Source: Clostridium sp. MCC353 (GTDB lineage Bacteria; Bacillota; Clostridia; Lachnospirales; Lachnospiraceae). Taken from it: a DNA stretch of 64,000 nt. The number at the start of each line of letters is the position of its first letter. Position 1 is the first letter of the stretch. The DNA lies in contig NZ_WQPN01000003.1 of the NCBI RefSeq assembly GCF_018785315.1, forward strand, positions 1 through 64,000. The letters run 5' to 3'. The notes under the pieces were generated by a model. It was not told where the DNA came from and did not search any database. It saw only the letters and a program-made list of their open reading frames with translations. Both the position numbers and the translations under genes were made by a program. Shown here piece by piece: positions 1-10,628 of this stretch.

Positions 1-8
1 CTTTTGGT

Positions 9-80
9 TACAAAAATGGGCTGTTATTTACAACACGGGACTTTTGTAGTACAAACGGGATTCTCGGGCTACAACTCAGC
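9..80. repeat. Imperfect 20-21 bp tandem units
   Basis: Four starts of the form TACAA(n)CGGGA recur at about 9, 29, 50 and 70, spaced 20-21 bp, two helical turns. The first three units share TACAA followed by GGG. A separate 11-bp direct repeat CTACGTTAGTT occurs at 84-94 and 96-106. Function is unknown; iteron-like protein-binding sites or the decayed edge of a mobile element are both possible. Confidence 0.35.
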
Positions 81-107
81 GTTCTACGTTAGTTCCTACG
101 TTAGTTG

Positions 108-159
108 TACTCAAATATAAGTGCCATGTATTGACAATGTACTTATATTTGAGTATAAT
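108..159 (+). promoter_or_regulatory. Toxin-antitoxin promoter with perfect 15-bp palindromic operator
   Basis: Arms TACTCAAATATAAGT (108-122) and ACTTATATTTGAGTA (141-155) are exact reverse complements with an 18-nt spacer. A consensus promoter lies inside: TTGACA at 131-136, a 17-bp spacer, TATAAT at 154-159. The right arm covers the spacer and the start of the -10 box, so a dimer on the palindrome would block RNA polymerase. RelB-type antitoxins are known to autorepress this way, alone or with toxin. Confidence 0.8.
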
Positions 160-232
160 AATATAAAAGAAGAAAAAGAATAATACTTGTGTTATATACT
201 ATTTAAAAATCTAAAAATAGGAGGAATCTATC

Positions 233-511
233 ATGGCAACTTCCAATATTACAATTCGCATAGATGAAGAATTAAAAAAACAGGCGGATGAATTATTTGC
301 TGATTTAGGTTTTAATATGACTACTGCTCTGACAGCCTTTGTAAAACAGGCTGTCAGAGAACAGCGTATTCCCTTTATCATTTCCAGGAATGTGCCGAAT
401 CAGGAAACCATGCAGGCAATAGAAGAAATTCAGAAGCTTAAAAAGGAGCCAAATAAAAAAACATATTCCAGCTTCTCAGAGCTCTTAGAGGAAGTAGAAA
501 ATGAAATATAG
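233..511 (+). CDS. RelB/DinJ family type II antitoxin
   Basis: A 92-residue protein with an N-terminal ribbon-helix-helix DNA-binding segment (ITIRIDEELKKQADELFADL, roughly residues 6-25) and the FNMTTALTAFVKQAV helix typical of RelB/DinJ. Its C-terminal part should wrap and neutralise the toxin encoded next. The start has a good RBS (GGAGGAA) about 9 nt upstream. It overlaps the toxin start by 11 nt, as in translationally coupled TA pairs. The locus is clearly more AT-rich than its neighbours, which suggests horizontal acquisition. Family assignment is firm; the exact cognate class name is less so. Confidence 0.9.
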   Translation: MATSNITIRIDEELKKQADELFADLGFNMTTALTAFVKQAVREQRIPFIISRNVPNQETMQAIEEIQKLKKEPNKKTYSSFSELLEEVENEI

Positions 512-776
512 AATTGTACCTTCGACTAAGTTTAAAAAGGATCTAAAGCTCGCTATTAAAAGGGGTTATGATATCTCATTACTAAATACTGTAATTGAAA
601 TTCTTGCAAATGGTGAGACACTTTCTGAAAAATATCGTGATCATACACTAAGCGGAAATTTTGCCGGATGCAGAGAATGCCACATTACTCCGGATTGGCT
701 ACTTGTATACGAATTATCAGATGTTGAACTACTTTTGTATCTTACAAGAACAGGTACACACAGCGATTTATTCTGA
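501..776 (+). CDS. yafQ: YafQ/RelE-type mRNA interferase toxin
   Basis: A 91-residue RelE-fold toxin, a ribosome-dependent endoribonuclease in characterised relatives. Family features visible are FKKDLKLA near residues 12-19, the H-x-L-SGNFAGCRECHITPDW core around residues 49-66, and the C-terminal RTGTHSDLF, which carries the conserved histidine and terminal Phe needed by YafQ. Length is normal, so the toxin looks intact. It starts inside the antitoxin stop region (ATGAAATATAG overlap) and has no independent promoter. Confidence 0.9.
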   Translation: MKYRIVPSTKFKKDLKLAIKRGYDISLLNTVIEILANGETLSEKYRDHTLSGNFAGCRECHITPDWLLVYELSDVELLLYLTRTGTHSDLF

Positions 777-791
777 CATAAAGATTTACGA

Positions 792-838
792 CCCCCTTTG
801 GAGATGAACCACATCTAATATCCATCTCCAAAGAGGGG
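792..838 (+). terminator. Terminator after the TA operon
   Basis: CTTTGGAGATG (796-806) pairs with CATCTCCAAAG (823-833). The stem extends with CCCC/GGGG across a one-base bulge and is followed by CCTTTCT. The U-run is weak. It lies between convergent genes, so it may serve both. Confidence 0.6.
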
Positions 839-858
839 CCTTTCTGCCTCATCTATCC

Positions 859-3966
<3,108 letters not shown>

Positions 3967-3972
3967 TCACCT

Positions 3973-4001
3973 ATTTTACTACGTTCCAGTTCCGTCTGCA
4001 A
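3973..4001 (-). promoter_or_regulatory. Probable lacZ promoter
   Basis: On the minus strand TTGCAG (4001-3996), a 17-bp spacer and TAAAAT (3978-3973) lie about 35 nt upstream of the lacZ ATG. No clear operator palindrome was seen beside it. Confidence 0.5.
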
Positions 4002-4156
4002 TCCCTGACGGTATATATTTTCAGCAAAATAAAACTGTTAAACGGCGGGCAGAAATAAGGGGCTGCGGTTTTTATTTTATTGCGGATTCTTTGCCGTAAA
4101 GGCTGATTTATGTTAATATATATATAATTTCAGGTATTGTCAGGAGGAGATACGCC

Positions 4157-4549
4157 ATGGGAGTTTTGGAAAAGCTACTGTACTTTTTTGTTCCGGATAT
4201 AGAAGAACGTTTGGAGCAGGCTATATACAAATTGGAACACGGAGGAAGCGAAGAGGATATCGATACCATTGTGGACGATTATTTTCATCTGATCCGGAGA
4301 ACGAGCCACAAAATTATGAAATTTAAGAAACCTGAAAAAGTTGAGTTTACAGATCATGACATGATTCTCATGGTGGATGATATTGAATATGATTTTGATG
4401 CTTATATCCACCACAATGATTCCAGAAATTCCAGCAGAAAGTATGAAATTGAGATCCTGTTCAGTCCCGATCTGCCGCGGGAAACGGTCCGGGAACGGCT
4501 GATGGAGAGGATTAACCGGGATTGGTATATTAACAGGTATAAGAGATAG
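4157..4549 (+). CDS. Conserved small protein of unknown function
   Basis: 130 residues, acidic and soluble, with no signal peptide or membrane segment. The middle (about residues 65-85) has a run of Asp residues (DHDMILMVDDIEYDFDAYIH). The C-terminal third is helical and basic (RERLMERINRD). A strong RBS (AGGAGGAGATACGCC) precedes the ATG. A plausible promoter is TTGCCG at 4091-4096 with TAATAT at 4114-4119, 17-bp spacing. I do not recognise the family. The gene runs in the same direction as the DUF2200 gene 73 nt downstream and may be co-transcribed. Confidence 0.75.
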   Translation: MGVLEKLLYFFVPDIEERLEQAIYKLEHGGSEEDIDTIVDDYFHLIRRTSHKIMKFKKPEKVEFTDHDMILMVDDIEYDFDAYIHHNDSRNSSRKYEIEILFSPDLPRETVRERLMERINRDWYINRYKR

Positions 4550-4622
4550 AATCTGAGGCAGATTATAAACATAGATTAACGAAACAGCAAAACACCATTT
4601 AACGGTTGGGAGGAATGCGCCG

Positions 4623-4973
4623 ATGGCTGACAACAAGATTTATCAGATGCAATTTGCAAAAATCTATCCGCTCCTGGTGGCCAAAGCGGAAAAAAAGGGC
4701 CGTACCAAAATGGAGGTGGATATCATTATCCGCTGGCTCACCGGGTACGGTCAAAAGGAACTGGAAGAATTTCTCAAAACTCCGGTCACTTATTCCGCCT
4801 TTTTCCAAAATGCGCCGGAGATGAATGAAAACAGACATCTGATCAGGGGATCCGTCTGCGGGATAAAAGTTGAAGAAATAGAGGAACCCCTGATGCAGGA
4901 TATCCGTTATCTGGATAAGCTTATTGATGAACTGGCTAAAGGGAAGGCTTTGGAGAAGATTTTGCGGAACTAG
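4623..4973 (+). CDS. DUF2200 family protein
   Basis: 116 residues matching the DUF2200 pattern: an N-terminal (I/V)Y[21 protein letters not shown], IIRWLTGY near residue 37, and a very conserved C-terminal [20 protein letters not shown]. The function is not established for the family. No membrane segment or catalytic motif is evident. The RBS (GGGAGGAATGCGCCG) is close to the ATG. Confidence 0.85.
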   Translation: MADNKIYQMQFAKIYPLLVAKAEKKGRTKMEVDIIIRWLTGYGQKELEEFLKTPVTYSAFFQNAPEMNENRHLIRGSVCGIKVEEIEEPLMQDIRYLDKLIDELAKGKALEKILRN

Positions 4974-4978
4974 TTTTT

Positions 4979-5437
4979 TTAGACCCGCTCGGCATATAAA
5001 TCAAACTTAACATGCCACTTGCCGTCTTCCATTACGGTAACGTCCTGCCAATGAAAATGATTGTCTTCAATTTTAACAAAGACCCATTTTCTGCTTTCAT
5101 CCTCAATATTTGTGAGAACGATCTTATCGTCCTGCTTTCGTGCTTCAAACCGCATGATATTGCCTGTATAGCAATATGCCACATCCCATGCATTTGTCCC
5201 CGGGTTGTAGACACGGAGCGTTGTTCCGTATTCGAATCCGGGCAGGACGATCACATCCTGTATAGCCATTCCCTCAAGAACCCGTGAAAAATGCCATTCG
5301 CCTTTTAACACGCTGGAATTGCTGGTGTCCACATAGTCTATGTTCCAGCTTCCGATCAGTTTTCCGAAATAATCATATTCTTCCGGAAGGGCTTCATGTT
5401 TTCCTTCAACTATCAGTGATTCACAAAAGTGATTCAT
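4979..5437 (-). CDS. Predicted small beta-barrel (lipocalin/DUF1579-like) protein
   Basis: 152 residues, soluble, with alternating hydrophobic strands and many Trp/Tyr residues (GSWNIDYVDTSN, GEWHFSRVLEGMAIQDVIVLPG, NAWDVAYCYTGN, HFHWQDVTV). The G-x-W opening and repeated strand-turn pattern resemble lipocalin-like small-molecule binding barrels; this is a fold guess, not a firm family call. It is convergent with the DUF2200 gene, separated by 5 nt. An RBS-like GGAGGAATCGGCGT lies directly before the ATG. Confidence 0.6.
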   Translation of the reverse strand: MNHFCESLIVEGKHEALPEEYDYFGKLIGSWNIDYVDTSNSSVLKGEWHFSRVLEGMAIQDVIVLPGFEYGTTLRVYNPGTNAWDVAYCYTGNIMRFEARKQDDKIVLTNIEDESRKWVFVKIEDNHFHWQDVTVMEDGKWHVKFDLYAERV

Positions 5438-5935
5438 ACGCCGATTCCTCCAATGAGATAAATTGTTTTTAGAATGCCTTTTGGGTCTAAGGCGGGGAAA
5501 TGCATAACCTTTTTTTCATTTTAATATCAGACTATGGAAATGTCAAACGGCTTATTTTAATTCATGCCGGTACATTGCATCCTGCTGTAGTTCGGCGCAT
5601 CATTTACATGAAGGCATTTACATAAAGGAATTGTGTCCCAACTTCCTTCGTCCCACCTGTTCATACACCGAGTGACAGCTAAGCTTTCAAACAGGGTCAT
5701 GCCCTACGGAGAGAACTACTGCCAGCTACTGCTCTTATTTGTATTTTAAATTTTACTGACCTCTTTGTTTCACAAGGTACGGATATTCCGTGAACGCTTT
5801 ACCTTGCTCCCCTCAGTTAGTCTTGGTGCTGATGCAGTACATGTTAGACTCCATCGTTATCGGGTTCCTTTCCAGAACCCGGCTCGATTCCAGAAGCATC
5901 TGGAACCCGGCAAGGGTCTGGATTTTGTTGTGTGA
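5438..5935. other. Gene-free stretch with hairpins and a dispersed repeat
   Basis: No convincing coding region was found on either strand. There are two adjacent perfect hairpins: CGGGTTC (5861-5867)/GAACCCG (5875-5881) and TTCCAGA (5888-5894)/TCTGGAA (5899-5905). TGAAGGCATTTACATAAAG at 5609-5627 is an exact inverted copy of 11711-11729 beside the IS1182 right end. The mix of hairpins and degraded sequence suggests mobile-element debris. Confidence 0.5.
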
Positions 5936-6161
5936 TCAATTGCTTTGGTTTATGCTGCAAGTGCTGAACTCCGTAGATATGGAAGTCATCAGGTCTATAT
6001 CATTGGTAACTGCTTCCGTGTACATCCAATACGGTAAGCAGTAATTGTTTTTGCATTTCTTCCTTAGTATATGTGTTCTCTGCGAGGAACTGGATATATT
6101 GCTCGTCTGTAAAATACTGCTGATTGGATAACTCCTTTTTTAATCTGTCTAATGTTTGCAT
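5936..6161 (-). pseudogene. Frameshifted small conserved gene
   Basis: Starting at the ATG at 6161 with a good RBS (AAAAGGAGTTCACA), frame 1 encodes a 53-residue helical protein (MQTLDRLKKELSNQQYF...) ending at a TGA at 6000. From about 6031 a second frame continues as TEAVTNDIDLMTSISTEF and ends at 5936. The continuous protein-like sequence across two frames implies a single-base indel. It lies downstream of the zinc-ribbon lipoprotein operon. The family is unrecognised; I infer a phage- or island-derived gene. Confidence 0.55.
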
Positions 6162-6194
6162 TGTGAACTCCTTTTGTTTTATAAATATGCCTAA

Positions 6195-6228
6195 AAAAAG
6201 GACTGCTATTTTTCAAGCAATCCTTTTT
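6195..6228 (-). terminator. Terminator of the zinc-ribbon lipoprotein operon
   Basis: AAAAAGGA (6195-6202) and TCCTTTTT (6221-6228) with inner TGC/GCA pairing form a stem that on the minus strand ends in a T-run, about 20 nt after the lipoprotein stop codon. Confidence 0.65.
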
Positions 6229-6247
6229 ATTAGCTAATCGTCTAAAT

Positions 6248-7063
6248 CTAATTTATTTCTCGTAATGCCTTAACAATACAATTTAAACAAAACATCGCAT
6301 CTTCATCAATATAGCAACTACATTCTCCACATTTATTAGAATGCACATCGCAGTACCGAGAATCACCTGTTGTTACTGCCAACTTACTACAATCTGAGTG
6401 CAGACATTGTTTTGGCAATATATCAATCTTTTCACCTGTTTTATGATATGTACCACCACATGTACTATCAGATACATCTAAGGTCATTTCTCCACCAGCC
6501 ACTTTACTTACTGCAAAATTAATATCCCTGTTTATCGGTATGCAAAAGAAACTTCCATCTTTCATTTTTGTTTCTCGATTATACTCCTCTAACGAAAAAG
6601 ATGTTGCTAAAATATAATCACCCGTAAAATCTGTTTGAGTTGCCTGGCTTTTGCTTGCTATATAATATATGTAATCTTCCTTGCTAAAATAAAAATATCC
6701 TCTATGAACATCTGATGAATCATCTTCCTGCCATATTCCAATCATCTCTTCCCTTTTTATAGAGTTGGTTGGATCATTCTTAATTTCCTCTTCTATAATA
6801 ATCTCTTCAAGTTCTGTTATGTAATCATTAAGGACTTCATAATTCTTTACCAACTTCTTTTGAGTTTCAGTTAGGTTTGCATATGCTTTCTGAACATCAT
6901 ATATAGTATTGGCTTTATCCAGTGTAAGGTTTCCAATCTGTTCTATTTGTTGTGATACTAATTGAGCCGCATTTTTATCCCCTTCTGATGCACAAGCAGT
7001 AAACGAAAACACAGACAACAACATCATTATTATTAAAGCAAAGATACGCTTCTTAGTATTCAT
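6248..7063 (-). CDS. Lipoprotein with C-terminal zinc-binding module
   Basis: 271 residues. The start chosen is MNTKKRIFALIIMML, which gives a lipoprotein signal peptide with lipobox FTAC; an upstream ATG would add 7 residues before the signal. The middle contains a helical segment with Glu-rich stretches and a beta-rich region. The C-terminus has a Cys/His module: CLHSDC, YCDVH, CGECSCYIDEDAMFCLNCI. This module is nearly duplicated in the lipoprotein at 7282-7797. The ATG overlaps the stop of the preceding small gene by 11 nt, indicating translational coupling. AT-rich; function unknown. Probably anchored outside the membrane with the zinc module at the distal end. Confidence 0.75.
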   Translation of the reverse strand: MNTKKRIFALIIMMLLSVFSFTACASEGDKNAAQLVSQQIEQIGNLTLDKANTIYDVQKAYANLTETQKKLVKNYEVLNDYITELEEIIIEEEIKNDPTNSIKREEMIGIWQEDDSSDVHRGYFYFSKEDYIYYIASKSQATQTDFTGDYILATSFSLEEYNRETKMKDGSFFCIPINRDINFAVSKVAGGEMTLDVSDSTCGGTYHKTGEKIDILPKQCLHSDCSKLAVTTGDSRYCDVHSNKCGECSCYIDEDAMFCLNCIVKALREIN

Positions 7064-7256
7064 GGTTAAATCCACACTTTCCACAGTAATATGCCTGTTT
7101 CTTCTTGCCTAATGCACCGCCTACAAGTCCTATTGGCCCCAATAATACTGCTCCTACGGCTGCTTTTCCTACACTAAAACCTTTTTTGCTTGTATCAACA
7201 AGTTTCCACTGTGTTCTTTCCCCACACATAGGGCATTTATCTGGTGCTTTTCCCAT
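7053..7256 (-). CDS. Small zinc-ribbon protein with glycine-rich hydrophobic helix
   Basis: 67 residues. An N-terminal CPMC and a C-terminal CGKC (YYCGKCGFNHEY) can form a four-Cys zinc ribbon. Between them lies a Gly/Ala/Leu segment (VGKAAVGAVLLGPIGLVGGA, about residues 29-48), like glycine-zipper helices that insert in membranes. An AGAGGT RBS lies 7 nt upstream. It sits between two lipoproteins bearing another Cys-rich module, with short spacing, so the three are one operon. No function assigned. Confidence 0.75.
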   Translation of the reverse strand: MGKAPDKCPMCGERTQWKLVDTSKKGFSVGKAAVGAVLLGPIGLVGGALGKKKQAYYCGKCGFNHEY

Positions 7257-7281
7257 ATTAATTACCTCTTTTCATAATATT

Positions 7282-7797
7282 TTACTTTAAATCATTAATT
7301 GCTTTTTCAATACAACTTATACAAAACATTGCATCTTCATCAATATAACATCCGCATTCTCCACAGTTCTTAGAATGTGTCGTACAGCAATTTGTATCAC
7401 CAGACGAAGCAATATAATTATTGCATCCTGGATGGGCACATTTTGTAGTGCTTGTCCCATATTTATTGGTAAAAGATGACGTGTATGTATCTTCTATCAT
7501 AGAATCAACTATATCTTCCATTTCTTTATAATGAGTAGCACAATAATATTCTAAAATATTATTCAACCCCATAATGGACTTTGTTCCCTCGTTAAGACAT
7601 CCATCTGCTTCACAATAATGTTCTATGACTTTTGAAGTTGTTGTTACCGATTTATTTTCTTCGTTATCATTACTTTCAGCCACATAACTGCTTGTTGCAC
7701 TATCTTCACTACTTGAACCAGAATTATTAGTACATGCAATCATTCCAAGTACCATAATACAGCCCAATATCACTATCCCAAACTGCTTTTTCTTCAT
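7282..7797 (-). CDS. Lipoprotein, paralogous zinc-binding C-terminus
   Basis: 171 residues from MKKKQFGIVILGCIMVLGMI; the lipobox is MIAC. A Ser/Thr/Asn/Glu-rich linker follows (about 25-55). Two Cys/His-rich stretches come next: HYCEADGCLNEGT with YYCATHYKEM, then CAHPGC...CCTTH and CGECGCYIDEDAMFCISCI. The last matches the C-terminus of the lipoprotein at 6248-7063 almost residue for residue. A start 22 codons upstream would bury the signal peptide and is rejected. It appears to follow a 59-residue gene in the same operon. Confidence 0.75.
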   Translation of the reverse strand: MKKKQFGIVILGCIMVLGMIACTNNSGSSSEDSATSSYVAESNDNEENKSVTTTSKVIEHYCEADGCLNEGTKSIMGLNNILEYYCATHYKEMEDIVDSMIEDTYTSSFTNKYGTSTTKCAHPGCNNYIASSGDTNCCTTHSKNCGECGCYIDEDAMFCISCIEKAINDLK

Positions 7798-7832
7798 GTT
7801 TTTTACCAGCCCTTCATAAATATTTTCTTTAA

Positions 7833-8012
7833 TTATACGCCTACAAGCCACCATTTTCCACAAAATTCACACTTGATAGTAAATAAAGTTCCATCAGATA
7901 AATATACCGTTATTCTATCCTCTGAATCATTTATCATAATGTCTTGTATGGGTAAATTATCCGTATCATTCAACACATCAAATAACCTGCCTTTAAATTC
8001 GTTCTTCTCCAT
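7833..8012 (-). CDS. Short protein with C-terminal CxxC (59 residues)
   Basis: An open frame from the ATG at 8012 to a TAA at 7833, below usual ORF-size cut-offs. It is acidic, begins MEKNEFKGRLFDVLND, and ends KCEFCGKWWLVGV with a CxxC that could be half of a zinc ribbon or a redox pair. The RBS is weak. The frame ends 35 nt before the start of the next lipoprotein on the same strand. The Cys-rich end and the position make it a plausible first gene of the zinc-ribbon operon. Confidence 0.5.
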   Translation of the reverse strand: MEKNEFKGRLFDVLNDTDNLPIQDIMINDSEDRITVYLSDGTLFTIKCEFCGKWWLVGV

Positions 8013-8100
8013 TTCTCTTTTGTTACCTTTTCAAATACTACTTTATCATATTTTAATACTACTTTTCAATATAATATCGCTTGCAGTGGTATATTATAGG

Positions 8101-8701
8101 ACAAGGAAGGTGTATCTACTATGGGCTCGGCTGACCTCTCACAGTTCGTTGTTACTCGGCTAATGAGACCGCTGTGAGACCTCCGCGCTTAATGTGCGTG
8201 CTCTTTCCCTCCATCTATCTGCCACATCTATTTTGCTTCTACTGATAGCAGCTTTACGGCTTCATCCTTTTGTTCGGACTTACCAAGCTGAGCCTAGCCT
8301 TTTATGTGATTTCTGTTCGTCAGACCAGAGGTTTGCCTACAACTTCCTTCAGATTTTGCCTCACGCCAAACACCCTTGCTGTTCAGCTATATACTTCCTT
8401 ATTACCTAGGCGTATTTGTAGAGAAACATTTTATTTGATGCTATAATTAGCAGAAATCCGCAAATTAAACGTGAGTGTAGCAGAACATCCTCATGTTATG
8501 CTTGACTGACACTAATTATAGACAAAGCCAATGTCAATGGGGCATTTATGCCGGCGTAGCCCTTGCCATTGACATTGGGTGCCGTCTGTGATAGAAAAAA
8601 ACGGCACATTTTAATTTGACACACGAGGCACCAGATAAAGTTCCGTTCAACACGAATTCGGGACTTGCACCCGTTAGAGCGCGCCCATGGCGCGCAAACA
8701 C
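8101..8701 (-). mobile_element. 5' fragment of a group II intron (domain I, no maturase)
   Basis: Read on the minus strand from 8701, the sequence begins GTGTTTGCGCGCCATGGGC and continues with ACGGGTGCAAGTCCCG, as at the 5' ends of bacterial group II introns. Further in are GCGTGAGGCAAAATCTGAAG (complement of about 8366-8347) and GGTCAGCCGAGCCCATAGTAG (8137-8117), motifs that normally precede the maturase start. No maturase or domain V/VI follows, so only the 5' part remains. The 5' end abuts the T-run of the IS1182 terminator. A palindrome cluster interrupts it at 8441-8607. Confidence 0.7.
8441..8607. repeat. Cluster of palindromes within the intron fragment
   Basis: CTATAATTAG (8441-8450) pairs with CTAATTATAG (8512-8521). 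CCAATGTCAATGG (8528-8540) pairs with CCATTGACATTGG (8566-8578), with inner GGCAT/ATGCC. GTGCCGT (8579-8585) pairs with ACGGCAC (8601-8607). These could be intron domain I stems that have diverged, or a small inserted palindromic element. Confidence 0.5.
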
Positions 8702-8709
8702 AAAAAGGG

Positions 8710-8749
8710 GCTGTCGCACTAACGATTGAAAAATCGTTAGTGCGACAGC
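8710..8749 (-). terminator. Perfect 18-bp hairpin at the IS1182 end
   Basis: GCTGTCGCACTAACGATT (8710-8727), a GAAA loop and its exact complement (8732-8749), with an A-run on one side and a T-run on the other: a strong bidirectional intrinsic terminator. It lies past the transposase 3' end and includes the terminal inverted repeat. The group II intron fragment begins right after its minus-strand T-run. Confidence 0.85.
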
Positions 8750-8864
8750 TTTTTTTCTTGCTTTTTCATGTTGAAATCAGCCTTTTCCCCTTTTTATAAG
8801 ATTTTTGACGCACTTACACAGACCCTGCCTGCAGCAACGTCTTCTTCTTTTCACTATCCTATTT

Positions 8865-10379
8865 TTATGCGCATTTCTTCATGGAAAATAAATGGGTCCC
8901 CGTCCGCTCTGACTGTATCTTATGATGCAGTTTCCTCATGTTATGTGCCAGGGCCAGCAGGATCGCTTCTGCCTTTACATTTTTTCTGCCCCTGCACAGA
9001 AATCTTCGGAATCCACTGGCCTGCTTTATGTCCCCAAATGTTCCTTCTGCCTGGATACTGCGGTTCATTCGCAGTTCACATCCTTCTTCGCTTGTGATCC
9101 GTTTTAAATCTTCTTTCCGGTACTCCACAAACTTTTTTGATACATACAGGGTCTTGCTCCGTTCCTCCAGGGGCTTCTTGCTATGGTTCCCTTTGATGCA
9201 TTCCTTTTTGTACGGACACCCTTCGCACTCCTGACTGTTATAGACACTTATTTCCCGTTCATATCCTGTTTTGGTCCGCTCTTTTTTTACATGGCTTAGC
9301 TGCAGCTTTTTTCCATTCCGGCAGGTGTAAGTATCCTGGACTTCCTCATATTTCATATTCTCCATCCGCCCTATGTCCTTTTGATACTTCCCGCTTTTCG
9401 AGATCTCATAATTCGATGGCTTAATAAATGCCATCTGGCCGTTTTTCTCCAGATAACTGTAATTCTCTTCACTTTCATATCCTGCATCTGTTACGATTTT
9501 TTCATATTTAAACCGCAGGTTCTCCTCCATCCCTTTTATAAATGGAATCAGGGTATTGGGATCGGTTGGCTCCGGCCCTACCGTCACCCAGACGATATAT
9601 TCACTGTCTACTCCGTGCTGTACATTATATCCCGCCTTCCACTGGCCGTTTTTCATGGCATCTTCTTTCATACGCATGAACGTTGCATCATGGTCCGTTT
9701 TAGAATAGCTGTTTCGGGTTCCGCAGATATGGCGCTTCTGTGTATATTCTTTTAATTTATCCAGATACGCCTCCAACCTTTCGATGCTTTTTTGCAACTG
9801 GCTTTTGCGCTTTCCAGTACCATGGACAAAGACAATCTCCTCTGATTCCCTGACTGCATACAGCTTTTTGATATGCTTCATTTTTACCTGCTTATGATGA
9901 ACCAGTTTCAGACCGTAAAGATTCTCACATTCTTCTACAAATACGGCCAGTTTCGAAAGCAGGTTTTCCATGTTTCTGCTGACGGCTTTCTTCCATACAA
10001 ACGTATATTTATTTGCGCAGGCTTCTATCTTTGTACCATCTATAAAAATGACTGTTCCAGACAGTTCTCCCATTTGATATAAAAATTCAGAAACCTCTGC
10101 TATGATCCGCTCGGCACACGGAGCAAAATGCAGGGAACGGAACCGGGCGATCGTGGCGTGGTCGGGTATCTTTTTTCCTGACAGGAGCCACATGAAATTA
10201 ATATCCCGGCGGCAGGCAGTTTCGATCTGCCTGCTGGAATAAATCTGATTCATGTAAGCATAGATTATGATTTTCAGCATCTGACGCGGTGTTGGCTCAT
10301 TTTCCTGTCCTTCCCGACAGTAAGTCCGATATAAATCCCCTAAAAACATCCTTTCTGATATGAAGTGACCTCTTGTCAA
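8865..10379 (-). pseudogene. IS1182 transposase, C-terminal part
   Basis: About 500 residues of a DDE transposase, with YAYMNQIYSSRQIETACRRD near residue 40, the catalytic Asp region FIDGTKIEA, TDHDATFMR, and the C-terminal Cys-rich CEGCPYKKEC and RSIQAEGTFGDIKQ (catalytic Glu). The true N-terminus is missing. The first residues come from IS110-derived sequence and a TTG start, and the real beginning lies at 11455-11592 beyond the insertion. The catalytic core looks intact, but expression from its own start is lost. Confidence 0.85.
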
Positions 10380-10628
10380 GTGTTAATTTTGAGAAATCAC
10401 TCTTTTTTTAATTTTTGTTGGTCCAATGCCTGGAGCACATGGATAGAGCCTCAGATTTAACAGTTCCCGGCCTTGGCCACTCTGTTATACGTGGATCAGG
10501 TTGCCCTGCCGACAGGTCAATGGTCCGCCGTGAACTCTGCAATCTACAAGCGTGAATCAAAGTATTTTTTTACAATGTCAACATAGAAAGGGCGCAGATA
10601 GTTCGAACCTTAAATGTCTTCTAAGGCC
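10380..10628 (-). other. Non-coding tail of the IS110 element
   Basis: No coding frame. On the minus strand it holds GC-rich pairing segments (around 10470-10545). The words GCAATCTACAAGCGTGA (10539-10555) and GAATCTACAATCGTGA (11431-11446) at the other end are near-identical direct copies. IS110-family non-coding ends encode bridge RNAs in characterised elements; whether this tail does is untested, and sequence is missing next to it. Confidence 0.4.

Noticed and set aside
5790-6044. Plus-strand 84-codon open frame
   Set aside because: No RBS, atypical composition, and it overlaps hairpins and the better-supported minus-strand pseudogene.
8194-8409. Plus-strand short open frame in the intron region
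   Set aside because: The minus strand shows group II intron RNA motifs. The frame has no start signals and reads like structured RNA.
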